From the NCBI RefSeq assembly GCF_043290135.1, contig NC_134701.1:11418501-11482500 (forward strand): a stretch of DNA of 64,000 nucleotides. Reading direction: 5' to 3'. Within the stretch, counting starts at the first letter, position 1, and each line of letters opens with the position of its first letter. Made by a program: the position numbers and the translations under genes. This document shows, piece after piece, positions 22,785 through 35,510 of this stretch. This DNA is from Rhipicephalus microplus. Its lineage: Eukaryota > Arthropoda > Arachnida > Ixodida > Ixodidae. The notes beneath the pieces are model-generated. The model searched no databases. It worked only from the letters and a program-made list of their open reading frames with translations, and had not been told where the DNA came from.

Positions 22785-24610
22785 TTACACGCTTGACACG
22801 TGTAGCATTTCATTTTTAACAACAGAATCTTTGAGCTTCATTTCCAGCCTGGCCGACGGCCACTCCGAACTCAGAACACATGTGTCAAGCTAAGTGGAAG
22901 CAAAGCATAGCCACATATATTATTGTTACGCGAATGACGAGAAGATGGACTGTCTTTAATATTGTACCTGTATAACAGAAGGGAGAAAGGAAACTGAGGA
23001 AGAGGAGGAAATTAGAAAGGAGTTGGGGTAGGCCACCAGCACCGTTGCTTCCACAGTCTTCTCGTGTGTGCCAGTTAAATCTCCTTTTTTTTTAGCTCAG
23101 CAATAACATTCGTTCATATAATATTGCTATATAATTCGCATTTTTTCGCACAGTGCTAAAGCGCCCGAAGTGGTCTAGTTTGTAAATGTTACAAAGGGAA
23201 GCGACAATGAAATCACCATCGAACTAGAATAGCACTTTGTTGGTAAACCAGTCTTTTTTCCTTTTTCAAACTGTTCACCGTATAGATAGGTCTGTTTCAT
23301 GGAATCAGTCGTTGTCAGCTTTTGAGTCTGAGTCACCAGAGCCACCTCTAATTTGACTACTCTAATAATAAGACTAGTGTAGTTGCAGCGTAACAGAGCT
23401 TTTGCGGAAAGCAATCAAGATTTTAACCGGCTTTTGCCACACTAAATGCTCATATTAAATTATTCATCACAGATGGCAGGGTTACGTTCTTGGTGCTGAG
23501 GTGTACGTGACGAACGACTGGAGCAACAGCTGAGTTTTAGTGCCTGAAAGCAACACAGTAACACAATATTTAGCTACGGCAGTTTTTCAATTATGGTAAA
23601 CGACAGCATAAATCACTCCTAATATTTTTTTCAGTTGGCTTACCACTTTTAATACATCTCAGCAACAAGGTTTTACATTTATCAATGGAAATGTTCACTT
23701 TTTACACTTTTGTGAAGCCCCCTCGAGAGGTAAAGATTGACAGAAATATTACCCAGCGTTGTGTATTTCGATGGCTTTTGTTTTCTTTCCGTTTGTGCCT
23801 GCGTTTTTAGTATTATAAGTGAGCGTCACGGCTTGTATTGAGAGAACGACCACTGTACCGTGTAGAGGGAACCGTGAAAGACACACTACGCGACAACCTC
23901 CCCTCGCTGGTCACCCCACTGGCAAAAAATAATTGAAGCCAGCCAAGCGCATTGTCATCCCATATGTGCCGGGCGCCAGTGAAGAGCTCTCCGCGATTCT
24001 CGAAAAATCAGGGTTCGAGGTGATTCGCAAGCCTGCTTCGATGCTCACCCTCTTGCTTCCACGGCCGATAGAAAAAGCAACACCAGCGAGTAGTCTGCAA
24101 GTTGGCGTGTTGAGAGTGTCCAGCCAGCTATACGTAGGCAAAAGGGAATGTTTCCGTTCAGAAAGCCGGTGGAGCGGCCGACAGGCTTGGACTGGCGTTC
24201 CCGACATGGAAGTCAGCTGCTGAACGCTAACGTGCGTCTTGCCGGGCAGCAACAAACTTTCGCGCCCACTCGTTAAGGTTACGCCAACTTAAGAACGGCG
24301 AGGAAGGCAGAAGTGCCAAGCGGCACTTTGCAGAGCCCTTGAGCAGCCTGACCATATGATCGATTTCTACAGCTTTTCTGTTATAGAAACAGAGAGGAAT
24401 TTCAGAAGGAGGTTCTTGCGTGAATCCTGGCACATTTACAACACGCCAACAAACTTGAACCGCTCTCTAGGAACAATCTCCTCAGTATAGGTTCACGGCT
24501 TTGGAAACATGTTGGAAACGGAAAGCCGCAGTTTTGGCAAAACAAGACACAGATATGTTTTGTGACAAACACAGACAGACCCTGAGGAAGCTACCAAGTC
24601 CCAAGTTACC
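22785..24610. repeat. Duplicated block D1, copy B (empty sites)
   Basis: This is a continuous counterpart of copy A (225-573, 6799-6980, 13211-14545). The G1 insertion point falls at about 23120-23140. The LINE target tcatggaatcagt occurs once, at 23297-23309. Both insertions in copy A are therefore later than the duplication. Confidence 0.92.
23930..24480 (+). pseudogene. Penelope-like element C-terminus (GIY-YIG region), D1 copy B
   Basis: A better-preserved sister of 13854-14400. A 96-residue reading from 23933 gives KPAKRIVIPYVPGASEEL, then KSGFEVIRKPASMLTLLLPRP before drifting out of frame at the GIY-YIG start. The tail motif (TERNFRRRFLRESWHIYN) is at about 24385-24440. No RT lies upstream. 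The 3' end is CCTGAGGAAG, shared with copy A, then (CA)n. Confidence 0.6.
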
Positions 24611-24622
24611 AAGAAGTTACCA

Positions 24623-24917
<295 letters not shown>

Positions 24918-25015
24918 AGTGGTGGAGTGTGCTCTACGATCTTCCGTCCTCTCCCAGCCCGATCTGCCTCCTGGAGCTGCGCTCAGGTCGTCGTTTGTAC
25001 CAGGTGTCCGGTAAC

Positions 25016-26239
25016 ATGCCTCAGGACGAGCCAACCGGCGCTTCTGCGTCTACCTCCACGGCCCCGGCTACAACGGCCCATCCATCGTGGATTATCACCG
25101 CGCACCAGCGTGAGCCGCCCACGTTCGCCGGACTTCGAGGTGAAGATGTGGAAGATTGGTTGGACCAGTTCAATCGAGCGAGTTCCACTAACAACTGGGA
25201 TGATCCTACCAAGCTTCGCCGTGTTTCTTTCTACCTCACGGGCGTAGCGAAAACATGGTTTTTCAATCATGAAACGGACATTACGGACTGGACGCGTTTC
25301 AAGCAACAGCTTCGCCAAATTTTCGGCACCCCGGCGGTTCGTTGAGCTCTCGCGAAGCAGACACTGGATTCTCGCAAGCAGCAATGCGGTGAGTCCTACA
25401 CATCGTACATAGAGGATGTGCTTGCTCTCCGTCACCGTTTCAGCACGTCCATGTCTGAATCAGAGAGAGTTCGTCATCTACTAAAAGGGATAGGCAGGGT
25501 CGCGTTCAATGCCTTGGTCATTCAGAACCCGACTACGGTCGCTGACGTTGTTGCCACGTGCGAACGCCTGGAAGAACTTGAATCCCAACGGTTACCGCTG
25601 GACAGCTCTGAAACCACTACCACGACTGATGCCTCATTGCGTGCCATGATCCGGGCGCTTATACGGGAAGAGCTACAATCTTTCGGCCTCTCAATGACAC
25701 CGAGTCCACCTCCCCCCTCCAACAATGTTTTGCGGGATGTTATCAAAGAGGAGTTGGCGTCCATGACCAGGCCAGCGTTTGTAGACACTCCAGTACCTCG
25801 ACTCCAACCGACGTACGCACAAGTCCTCGCTGGCTCACCACCCGTGGTACAACCGATGCCCGCACACTCGACGCCTGTCCCGCTGGCTTCGTTAACTCTG
25901 AGTGTGACTAGCCAGCCCTTTCACCCACCGTGTCGGCCGCATCGTCCGATCTGTTATTACTGCGGCTATCGGGGCCACATTGCACGCGTCTGTCGGAAGC
26001 GTCAGCAGGACGAGCGTCGTGGACTCGACACCTACGGACGGGATGATGGGACAAGCTGGTACGCTTTCCAACGTCGTCCTTATGATCCGCCGCTACGCCG
26101 CTCACCGTCTCCAACTGCGACATCTGAGCCAACCAGTTCCTACCGCTCTACTAGACGCCGCTCACCCTCACCCCTCCGCCGTTCCTCGTCTCCATTGCGA
26201 CCTGTCTTGCAATTCACCAACCAACGCCCGGAAAACTAA
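25016..26239 (+). pseudogene. gag: G2 gag, one in-frame stop
   Basis: The 407-codon frame begins at ATG 25016 and ends TAA 26237-26239. It has the arthropod gypsy gag core (PPTFAGLRGEDVEDWLDQF, KTWFFNHE), a CCHC zinc knuckle (CYYCGYRGHIARVC, near 25950) and an arginine/serine/proline-rich C-terminus. A TGA at 25343-25345 interrupts it in a conserved region. The context suggests an ancestral CGA (arginine), a single C to T change. Everything else is open, so the defect is recent. Pol overlaps the gag end in the -1 frame. Confidence 0.9.
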
Positions 26240-29200
26240 CCTCTGCAGCTTTTGGAGGAAAAGCTGCATCGAACGAAAAGACAGAAATTCCTCCAGTGCG
26301 TCCATATAATACGATAGCTGTTTTAATAGAAGGTGTGTACGTGGACGCTTTAATAGACACTGGTGCCTCTTTGTCTGTGATTGATCGTTCTTTGTGCTCA
26401 CGTCTATGAAACGTCACCACCCCTTATGATGGACCTACACTGCACGCTGCTCAAGGGGACGCCATTAGACCTGCCGCTATGTGCACCGCTCGTGTTTTCA
26501 TCGCTGGTATTCTTCATTTTGTACAATTTGCTGTGCTGAATTCGTGTGCCCACCAGATTATATTAGGCTGGGATTTTCTGTCTACGGCGAACGCTTCCAT
26601 CTGCTCTAAAGAAAATGTTTTTCATATGATGGAAACTGACTATGCCCTGTATGCGGATGACAAGCCCGTTCGCTTGCTCGCTGCTGAAAAGACCGAGCTA
26701 CCACCTGGTCATCAGCGGATAGTTGCCATCACTTCTAATGTGATCGACTCTGGTGACGTGTTTGTCCAACCATCTGCACGCTGTCTCGCAAGAGGTATAG
26801 CCTTTGCTTCAGGTCTAGCGCGATTCCACAATGGCTCCGGACTTCTCTACGCTACAAACCAGACTTCTGAGAAAATTCTCATTCCTAAAGGCACCACAAT
26901 GGCTTGCGTTTATGAATCTCAACTTGTCTCTGTTGTCTCTCTTATGCCAGCGTGTTGTGACCTTCCTTCTATTGGACGTTCATCAAGCGTTTCTGTTCTT
27001 GCTGCGACTATTAGTCCAGAACTGACCTCTTCACAGACAGATGAGTTGCTTGCCTTCCTACAAAAGCATAGGAGATTGTTTGATGCCCATTCCTCATCTC
27101 TGGGACAGACGTCCATTATTAGGCATCGTATCCAGACCGATGGCACTTCCATCGTACGCCGTCGACCATATCGCGTCTCTTCATCCGAGCGTGAAATCAT
27201 TGAACAAAATGTAGCCGATATGCTGCAACGGAACATTATACGTCCCTCCGCGAGTCCTTGGTCATCCCCTGTTGTTTTAGTAAGGAAAAAAGATGGCTCC
27301 GTGCGGTTTTGCATGGACTACAGAGCACTTAATAAGATTACCCACAAGGATGTTTACCCCATGCCGCGCATAGACGATGCTTTGGATTCACTGCAAGGTG
27401 CTGAGTACTTTTCAAGCCTAGACCTGCGTTCAGGTTACTGGCAAATACCCATGCACGAGGATGACAAAGAAAAGGCAGCGTTTTCAACACCAGATGGGCT
27501 GTATGAATTCAACGTCATGCCATTCGGCTTTTGCAATGCTCCAGCAACATTCGAGCGGATGATCGACACAGTTTTACGAGGCTTGAAGTGGAAGACTTGC
27601 TTGTGCTATTTAGACGATATCGTTATTTTCTCGTCAACCTTCCCTCAGCACTTGCAACGACTGGACGAAGTTCTTACGTGCCTTGCAAACGCAGGCCTTC
27701 AGCTGAACACCAAGAAGTGCCGTTTTGCGAGCAAGACGATTAAAGTGTTAGGCCACATCGTAAGCAAGGACGGTATTAATCCCGATCCTGACAAGATTTC
27801 CGCTGTCCAACACTTCCCGCGTCCTGAAAAAGCCAAAGATTTGCGCAGTTTCCTCGGCCTCCCTTCTTATTTTCGCCGATTCATTCGAGACTTCGCCTCA
27901 ATAGCTTCACCATTGCACAAGTTGCTCGGATCAGACGTCGCTTTTGTGTGGTCTCCTGAATGTGAAGCGGCGTTTGCCCAACTGAAGTGTGCACTCACAT
28001 CCGAACCAGTCCTCTGCCATTTCGACGAAACCGCGCCTACGCTCCTGCATACAGACGCTAGTGGTCGAGGCATTGGTGGAATTCTTCTACAGCGAGACAA
28101 ATCTTCACGTGAGAAAGTCGTCGCATACGCGAGCCGTGCACTGACCCCTGCTGAAAAGAATTATACCATCACCGAACAGGAGTGCCTAGCGGTCGTATGG
28201 TCGATACAAAAGTTTCGACCTTATCTCCACGGCCGCCACTTTACTGTGGTTACGGACCATCACGCCTTGTGCTGGCTCTCGACAATCAAGAACTTGTCCG
28301 GCCGCCTTGGTCGCTGGATTCTTCGCTTACAAGAATACGACTTCACTATCACATACAAGTCGGGAAACAAGCATCAAGACGCCGACTCCCTTTCGCGTTG
28401 CCCGCTCTCTTCGGAGCCGCTTAACAAACCCGCCACTGCTGCACACGAGAAGCTTTCGGCCGTCTCTTCCCTACATGTTTCGTCATTAACTACTTTGGAG
28501 CCAACTTCTCCAAGCGAGTGTGGTTTGTTCTTATCTCACCAACGTGCTGATCCTTACTGTCGCCGCATCATGGACCGTCTTGACGGGACTTGCCGGCCCC
28601 CTAACGCCCGTCTTCGCCGACAGCTGACGCAATTCAAGCTCAACAACCACGTCCTGTACCGTCATATCTACCACCCTGATGGTCAACGCTGGGTGCCCGT
28701 TCTACCTCGCTCTCTTCGGGCTCAAGTCCTCAAGACTTATCACGACGACATGTCTGCTGGACACATGGGCTTCCAGAAAACGTATGACCGCATAAGATGT
28801 CACTACTACTGGCCGGGCTTGTCCACCTGTGTCGCGAAGTACGTTGCCTTATGCGCCCTTTGTCAGCGTCGCAAGCTACCTACATCAACTCGAAGTGGAC
28901 AATTACAACCGCTCCCGTGTCCTCTGCAACCATTCGAGGTAGTTGGCATTAACCTGTATGGTCCGCTTCCTATGACTGTCACGGGCAATCGTTGGATAGT
29001 TACAGCTGTCGACCACCTGACCCGCTACGCCGAAACAGCTCCCGTGCCTTCTGCATCAGCTTCGGAAGTGGCCGAATTCATCCTTCGAGCAATAATCCTT
29101 CGACACGGAGCTCCTCGTGTAATCCTGAGCGACCGTGGAAGAGTATTTCTTTCAGCACTCGTCGAAGAAGTGCTCAAAGCAGCCGGCACTACACACAAAA

Positions 29201-29799
29201 CAAGCTCCAGTTACCATCCTCAGACGAACGGCCTGACTGAGCGCTTCCATCGTACACTGTCAGACATGATTGCGATGTATATCGAACCCGACCACAGAAA
29301 CTGGGACACCATTTCGCAATTTGTCACTTTTCCGTATAATACCTCTGTACAGCGCACAACCGGTTACTCGCCGTTCTACCTCGTCCACGGTCGCTTCCCC
29401 TCTTCTTTCCTCGATGTTTCGTTCTTCTCTGCGCCTGTCAAACCATGTTCATCTTCAAGTGAAGAATACGTGTCTCGTCTACTTCATTGCCGCCAGCTGG
29501 CTCGCGTCAACACTGAAGCCAAGCAACAGGATCGCAAGCTTGAATATGATGCCTCCCATCGTGCCGTGTCTTTCAGCCCTGGCGACGAAGTCCTCCTTCT
29601 TACACCCATTCGCACTCCCGGACTGTGCGAGAAGTTTCAATTACGTTTTATTGGCCCCTACACTGTCTTGGAGCAAACGTCTCCTGTGAATTATCGCGTG
29701 GCACCCGTTTTTCTTCCGACGGACCGCCGCTACAGGGCAGCAGAAATAGTCCACGTATCCCGCATGAAGCCTTTCATACGGCGTTCATCTTCGCTTTAA
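26221..29799 (+). pseudogene. pol: G2 pol: protease, RT, RNase H, integrase
   Basis: The frame is open from at least 26221, overlapping the gag end in the -1 frame, to TAA 29797-29799. The exact pol start is unknown. Protease DTGAS lies at 26356, with a TGA at 26407-26409 (probably CGA originally), then 1100 open codons. RT has LDLRSGYWQ, FGFCNAPATF and YLDD (27607-27618). RNase H has HTDASGRGIGG and TDHHALCWL. Integrase has the HHCC zinc (HDDMSAGHMGF...CALCQRRK). Its core reads GINLYGPL where the other elements here read GIDL/GIDI, so the first catalytic Asp is Asn at 28951-28953. The second Asp (LSDRGR) and Glu (NGLTERFHR) remain. It ends with a GPY/F-type module (FIGPYTVL). RT and RNase H look intact; protease and integrase are compromised. 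Confidence 0.92.
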
Positions 29800-29837
29800 A
29801 ATGCGGCCAAGAACTGCGGTCAGGATGACCGCTTTCA

Positions 29838-29860
29838 CGTGTGGGGGGGGGGGAAGTTAG
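29838..29860 (+). other. G2 polypurine tract
   Basis: A run of about a dozen Gs followed by AAG directly before the 3' LTR. Confidence 0.8.
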
Positions 29861-30028
29861 TGTAGGCATTCATTAAGCACATCATCTATCTTTACACATA
29901 TTCATCATCATGAGTGGTCGTCATCTTCTTCTGCTGTGGGGACTTGGCTTGTCTGAGTTCTGTGCCTTGGGCGTGGTCGCTTCATCGTGTCTTCCGGGCC
30001 TAATAAAGGTTGCCTTTACTGTTACATC

Positions 30029-30031
<3 letters not shown>
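29861..30031 (+). repeat. G2 3' LTR (171 bp)
   Basis: Reads identically to 24747-24917. It is followed at once by (TA)n. Confidence 0.95.

Positions 30032-30107
<76 letters not shown>
30032..30107. repeat. (TA)n microsatellite
   Basis: The right part of the TA tract that G2 entered. Confidence 0.97.
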
Positions 30108-30109
<2 letters not shown>

Positions 30110-30111
30110 TA

Positions 30112-30377
30112 TAAGGAAACACGGACAATTGCATATAGGCAGACACTTACGGCATCGACATAAGTACCAATATAATAAAAGAAACTGCCAACAGCAATAT
30201 GTATATTCGTAGTAGCCTAGGCTACGTAACAAATTATTACATGCTTCTAAACGATCCCACAACCACCGCATGCCTCAAGACAAGCAAGAAAGTCATGATC
30301 GATAATGCGCTCGGAAAGAGTTAGAATCTCTTGAATTAGATTCGCGGCACTTTCATAACAATAAAGAACTAGAACTG
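30112..30377. repeat. Duplicated block D3, copy 2
   Basis: Partner of 17404-17660. It ends at aaagaactagaact and runs into a short array of tgatactgtgag motifs (30378-30425) that joins it to D2 copy 1. Confidence 0.88.
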
Positions 30378-30470
30378 TGATACTGTGAGATCACTGTGAG
30401 TATCACAGAACTGTGATACTGTGAGGTGCGTATACTGTGAGACAAAGGACAAGAATTGATTGCCGAGGTT

Positions 30471-30714
30471 GCCCCGCCGCGGTGGTCTAGTGGCTAAGGT
30501 ACTCGGCTGCTGACTCGCAGGTCGCGGGTTCGAATCCCGGCTGCGGCGGCTGCATTCCCGATGGAGGTGGAAATGTCGTAGGCCCGTGTGCTCAGATTAT
30601 TTGGGCGCACGGTAAAGAACCCCAGGTGGTCGAAATTTCCGGAGTCCTCCACTACGGCGTCTCTCATAATCATACGGTGGTTTTGGGACGTTAAACCTCA
30701 CAGATCAATCTACC
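30471..30714 (+). mobile_element. tRNA-derived SINE-A, best copy
   Basis: 244 bp, flanked by gattgccgaggtt (30458-30470) and gattggcgaggtt (30715-30727). The empty site is at 39955-39968 in D2 copy 2. The A box is tggtctagtggc, and the B box is a perfect GGTTCGAATCC. The acceptor halves GCCGCGG and CTGCGGC pair over seven positions with one G-T. It is the cleanest reference for the family in this window. Confidence 0.93.
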
Positions 30715-30729
30715 GATTGGCGAGGTTGC

Positions 30730-31015
30730 ATTGAAATTTTAATGGACCTTTTTTGTGGGTTATGGTTATCGCCAAAGTTTTTCTCGCGTTAAAGGTCATC
30801 TGTCATTTTGTGCACCAATGTTGAATCTTAGATGAAGAGTTATTTAAAAGAACCTGGTCGCTGGAAGCGTTCACTACTTTAAATCACGCAGGCATCTGCA
30901 AAAAGCTTTAGATTTGCTTGGTATCATGGGTGGAATTGTTGATATAAACCGGAAAGAAGAGAGACCCGAGAACGGATCCCTGAGATATGCCGGATTTAAG
31001 CGGCGCGGACGGCGA
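30730..31015 (-). pseudogene. Old CR1/jockey-like RT fragment in D2 copy 1
   Basis: The minus strand reads SGISQGSVLGSLLF and then KLFADACVI, motif B and a mutated YADD box of a LINE RT, in shifting frames. It is too decayed for more. The same fragment is in D2 copy 2 (39960-40245). Confidence 0.65.
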
Positions 31016-31419
31016 GTTCATACAACCGTCCATAACGTCGCGCCTGGTGAATATTACTCGCAATTTCAAAGCGTGATCAGGGACAGGTTAGTTAATTAGC
31101 ACTAATTAACCAATCAGTAAATACCTGTAATTACCATGTAAGCTGTAAAACTCGAGAATGTGTAGGTCAATTCAGGGGTCCATGTGGTATATACACTCAA
31201 TGTTCGGAAACACGCACTTTGTCTTTTTTTTTTCAAAATACCCTATTGATGTGCTATACTATCGATCTTTACCTCAACGAACCCTAAATATAGTTTCACG
31301 GGGTCATGAATGTGCCTTCCATAAGAATGCTCTCTTTTTACGCGCACCCTACTTTATTTTTACGTGGCACTGTAGGGTACACCATCTCAACGCTAGATGG
31401 CGCTACGAGTGCTTGACGG

Positions 31420-33976
31420 TAGTGATCACAAACGTATCAAGCTAAGTTTTGGAAGAGCAGTGAAAGTGGGAAGGAGACAAGATGAACAACTACAGGAAAA
31501 TTTTTATCCAGGAAGGCAAATTGAAATAGCCACTAAACAAATTGAGAAAGTAATCACGGAGGATAATAAGACAGTGTGGACATACACGAATCTAATTAGA
31601 CTCTTTGGGCTAGAGCTTGCTAAGACGCGTGACAAGTCACCCCGGAAAAGAAGACACAAACCCAAAAGTTGGTGGGATGAGGAAGTTAAGAGAGCCATAG
31701 CAAAACGTCAGGAAGCCTCTAGGGAATACAGACATGCTAAGCAGCGGGGTGAACCGACAGATGATGTTGAAAGAAAATGGGCAACCTTTCTAAGCTGTAG
31801 AAGAGATGCATCCCTTCTGATCAATGAAAAAATTAGAAGGAAGGGAGCTCAGTGGCTGGCAGAAGTACATAAAAAAGATAGAAAGGCAGCTGCGAAATTT
31901 TGGAACCATCTAAACTCCCTAAGAAATGAGACGAGCCTAGAGCAGAGTTTTATAACTACAGCCCAAGGTGCTAGGCTAGAAGGGGACGAAGCTATTGAAT
32001 ATATATGAACAAGGGTGACAGAAAAATTTCAACAAAGAAGTACTTTATGCACCACAATAGACAAGGACGAATCAAGTGATGGAATGGCTCCATTTTCACA
32101 ACAAGAGTGGGAAAGGGCTGAGAAAAGGGTTCCTAGTAGTACATCAACAGGCCCAGATGGCATTCCAATTAGGCTGATAAAGACATTAGGTGCGAAGTCT
32201 AAGCAGGCTTTGAGAAAGGCAGTGAGCAAAATAATAATCGATGGTGAAGTTCCAGATGGATGAAAACTTAGCAGGATGAGCATGATCTATAAAGGAAAGG
32301 GGGACAAAGCTGACATAAACAACTACCGTCCTATAACAGTGACATCAGTGGTCTACAGGCTGGCGATGCAGATTTTAAAGGAAAGACTGCAGGCGTGGAT
32401 AGAAGATGAGGGGGTGCTGGGGGAACTGCAGAATGGGTTTCGGAAACATAGGAGGTTGGAAGACAATCTGTTCTCACTGACGCAGTGCATCGAAATAGCA
32501 GAAAAGGAACACAGGCCCCTGTGGCTAGCATTTTTGGATATCAAGGGAGCGTACGATAGCGTGGTTCAAGAGGAATTGTGGGGAATACTGGACACACTAG
32601 GCGTGGAACATGTAGTCACTAATCTTTTAAAGGGTATCGATAAAGGTAACAAGGTAGTTATAAAGTGGGAAAAACAGGTATCCAAGCCTGCAGAGGTAAA
32701 ACGGGGGCTTAGGCAGGGGTGCCCCCTGTCACCCTTATCATTCATGATGTACCTACAAGGATTAGAGGCAAAATTAAAGGGAAGTAGACTAGGCTTCAAC
32801 CTCTCTTTAGTCAAACAAGGAAAAGTTATTGATCAGGCACTACCAGCATTAATGTACGCAGCTGATATAGTGCTAATGGCCAACAACAGGGAAGATTTGC
32901 AGAGATTGATGGACATCTGCGGTAATGAGGGAGGTAGGTTAGATTTTAGATTCAGTAAGGAAAAATCAGCAGTCATGATTTTCAATGACAACGAAGGTAG
33001 TGAGCTTAGAATACAGGAGGTCACGCTAGAGATAACAGATAAATACAAATATCTGGGCGTATGGATAAGCAATGGGACCGAGTATCTGAGGGAACACGAA
33101 ATATACGTGATGACTAAAGGTAACAGGAATGCAGCAGTCATGAAAAATAGGGCACTGTGGAATTACAATAGGTATGATGTTGTGAGAGGAATATGGAAAG
33201 GGGTCATGGTTCCTGGGCTGACGTTCGGAAATGCGGTTTTGTGCATGAGATCAGAAGTTCAAGCAAGATTAGAAATTAAGCAACGTGGAATAGGCAGGCT
33301 TGCTTTAGGAGCTCACGGGAATACACCAAATCAGGGAGTACAAGGTGATATGGGATGGACATCATTTGAGGGCAGGGAGGCTAGCAGCAAGATAAAATTT
33401 GAGAAGCGATGGAGAGAAATGGGGGAAGAACGTTGGGCTAGGAAGGTTTTCAGCTACTTGTACATGAAGAATGTGGATACAAAATAGAGGAAGCGAACCT
33501 GGAAGTTGACTGGTAAATACTTAGAAAAGAGCAGGTGGCCAAACCAAAAAGAACTATCGGTTAAGAAGAAAGTGAAGGAAACGGAAACTGACATGTGGAG
33601 AATGGGCATGATTAAGAAGTCCGCACTAGAGATCTATCGATCTTTTAAGCGGGAAATTGCCAAGGAAAGGATCTATGATAATACTCGGGGTAGTTCTCTA
33701 CTGTTTGAGGCTAGGACGGGAGTACTGCGAACCAAGACATATCGGGCCAAATACGAAGGGGTAGACACAGTATGCAGTGCGTGTGGAGAGGAAGAAGAAA
33801 CTGCCGAACACTTGATAATGTTCTGTAAAGGGCTTCACCCTATAGTTCAGGATGATGGCGCAGAGTTTCTCGAAGCACTGGGGTTTAGGGACCGGGAGGG
33901 CAAAATAAACTTTAAGCGGGTAGACTTAACTAGAAGGAGGTTATCTGATTGGTGGCTAAAGTCAAGACACGAGTGA
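31420..33976 (+). pseudogene. LINE ORF2 remainder: RT and C-terminal zinc motif
   Basis: It begins at the endonuclease end (SDHKRIKLSF), followed by a basic linker (SWWDEEVKRAIAKRQEA). RT shows GPDGIPIRLIKTLG, YRPITVTSVVYR, AFLDIKGAYDSV and LRQGCPLSPLSF. The catalytic box reads YAAD (about 32857-32868) for YADD. A CxxC...H...C motif (CSACGEEEETAEHLIMFC) follows near 33775-33830. Stops at 32006-32008 (TGA), 32261-32263 (TGA for Trp) and 33485-33487 (TAG) break it. No RNase H is seen. Clade not assigned; it differs from the RNase H-bearing LINEs in this window. Confidence 0.85.
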
Positions 33977-34110
33977 AAATTAAACTCTTCACTGCAAAGT
34001 ACGAATCCTCAAGCTCAATTTTTAAGGAAAAAAAATAAATATAGTTTTTGGTTCATTAAGTATTACGGCTTGGTGGCGCTAGCCACCGCCCGATCTAAAG
34101 GGTACAGCTA

Positions 34111-34149
34111 TATCCATCCATCCATCCATCCATCCATCTATCCATCCAT
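34111..34149. repeat. (CCAT)n tail
   Basis: About ten CCAT units with one CTAT variant. This is the 3' tail of the LINE. Confidence 0.95.
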
Positions 34150-34580
34150 CGGCTGTCGCACCCTGAACAAAACTGGCCAGGGAACTTTTTTTTACCACGC
34201 GATTCGAACACGCTCTATACCATCATAAACAAGACATATGCCAGTACCTAAGTCCCAGAAAGCGATTGAATATCTTCAAGCCCGTCTCCGGGGCAGCGAT
34301 TCAAACGCGGTAAATAGCCGATATTTCCGAGAGCGCCCGTAGGCGCTGTGCATTATCTTTTAATAAGCTAGGACACTCGCACTATTGCAACTACGATACT
34401 GTAACTCCAGCCGAAAAAAGGTTCTCACAGTTGCTACTTGAAACCGTGAAAGCAATGAGAAAATGAGAAAGGGAGAGGAGTTATCATCGTTTTGCTCTCT
34501 GGTCCCATAGAGTGACGCGGGGCCCCGCCCCCACCCTGCGGGAAAGGTTGCTCCTGCTCGTGGGCCGGAATCCTGGGGAC

Positions 34581-35510
34581 GATATCGACAATGTGCCTAA
34601 CAAATACAGAGATTGTTACACATTCATTGTGCACACATTTGAAATGAATGCACGAAAAACCAAACACGACAGCCGCCACAATATGCGTGCAACCTATATA
34701 CATATCTGAATACAAATAAAAAAATCACAGTGCGCGCAAATTTACAAATTATGCCTCTAAACAGATGTCAATGCCAATATCATAACACAAAGCAGGTACG
34801 TAAGTTCAAGCACAGTATTCAGTAATAAATGCACAATGTACACATTAAAACAAAGCATAAAAAATAAAGTATTCACAAGTACTTTCATTTGTTGTCCTTA
34901 CCAAGCCTCAGCAAGATTTTTCTATATTTATGAGATGGAGTCAATCACCGACCAAACATTACCACTGCAGTAACTTTTTTCAAGCATAAAACCATAGGAG
35001 TGCTCGATTTGGGCGTCTTATTGGTGTCAGAACTCACTTCAGCTGGCAAAATCACCCAGACCCCTTGCGCAGGTAGTGCTGTGGTGAGGGGAGGGGGGTG
35101 CTTGTGTACAAGTACAAATACAAAGAGATGCACCAGCATACATAAGGAACGGTAAAGCCTCAACTTGAAAAAAGTTTCTGGCTACGCTGCTGGCAGAGTC
35201 AACAAATCAAAAAGAAACCAATAAATAAATATGAACCATTTAACTAAATGCTTATGACAGCAACAATATGATAGCTTCATGAACATTACTCGTGTTTGCA
35301 AAATCCTAAGCTATGTTACATAAATTATTTATAAAAGCTTTCGAGAACTCAAGAGAACAATTGGAAACAATGTGAAATGAAAATGTGCATTTGTCATAAA
35401 ACTGGACTATTTTTTTCCCTAAAGAAGACACTTAGCTATGATCGCCCACATGTAGTCACTGGTCAAGTGATTATCCCGGGAGACAGCGGACTTCCTAGTC
35501 ACTGGTTCGT
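34581..35510. other. Non-coding stretch, nothing recognised
   Basis: AT-rich, no supported ORF. 35200-35470 could be the 3' untranslated side of the decayed coding region to its right (minus strand), with ATAAAT-type signals. That is speculative. Confidence 0.5.

Larger units (their letters stand above)
31420..34149 (+). mobile_element. 5'-truncated LINE with (CCAT)n tail
   Basis: Inserted in D2 copy 1; the uninterrupted sequence is at about 40600-40625. It starts inside the endonuclease (the SDHK box is its first residues) and ends in a CCAT tandem repeat. The target duplication is absent or only about 3 bp (cgg). 5' truncation plus a microsatellite tail indicates target-primed insertion. 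Confidence 0.88.
30425..34580. repeat. Duplicated block D2, copy 1 (interrupted)
   Basis: It matches 39923-41050. The pieces are 30425-30470, 30728-31419 and 34150-34580; a SINE and a LINE occupy the gaps. The block carries an old LINE RT remnant and otherwise non-coding sequence. Confidence 0.9.
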
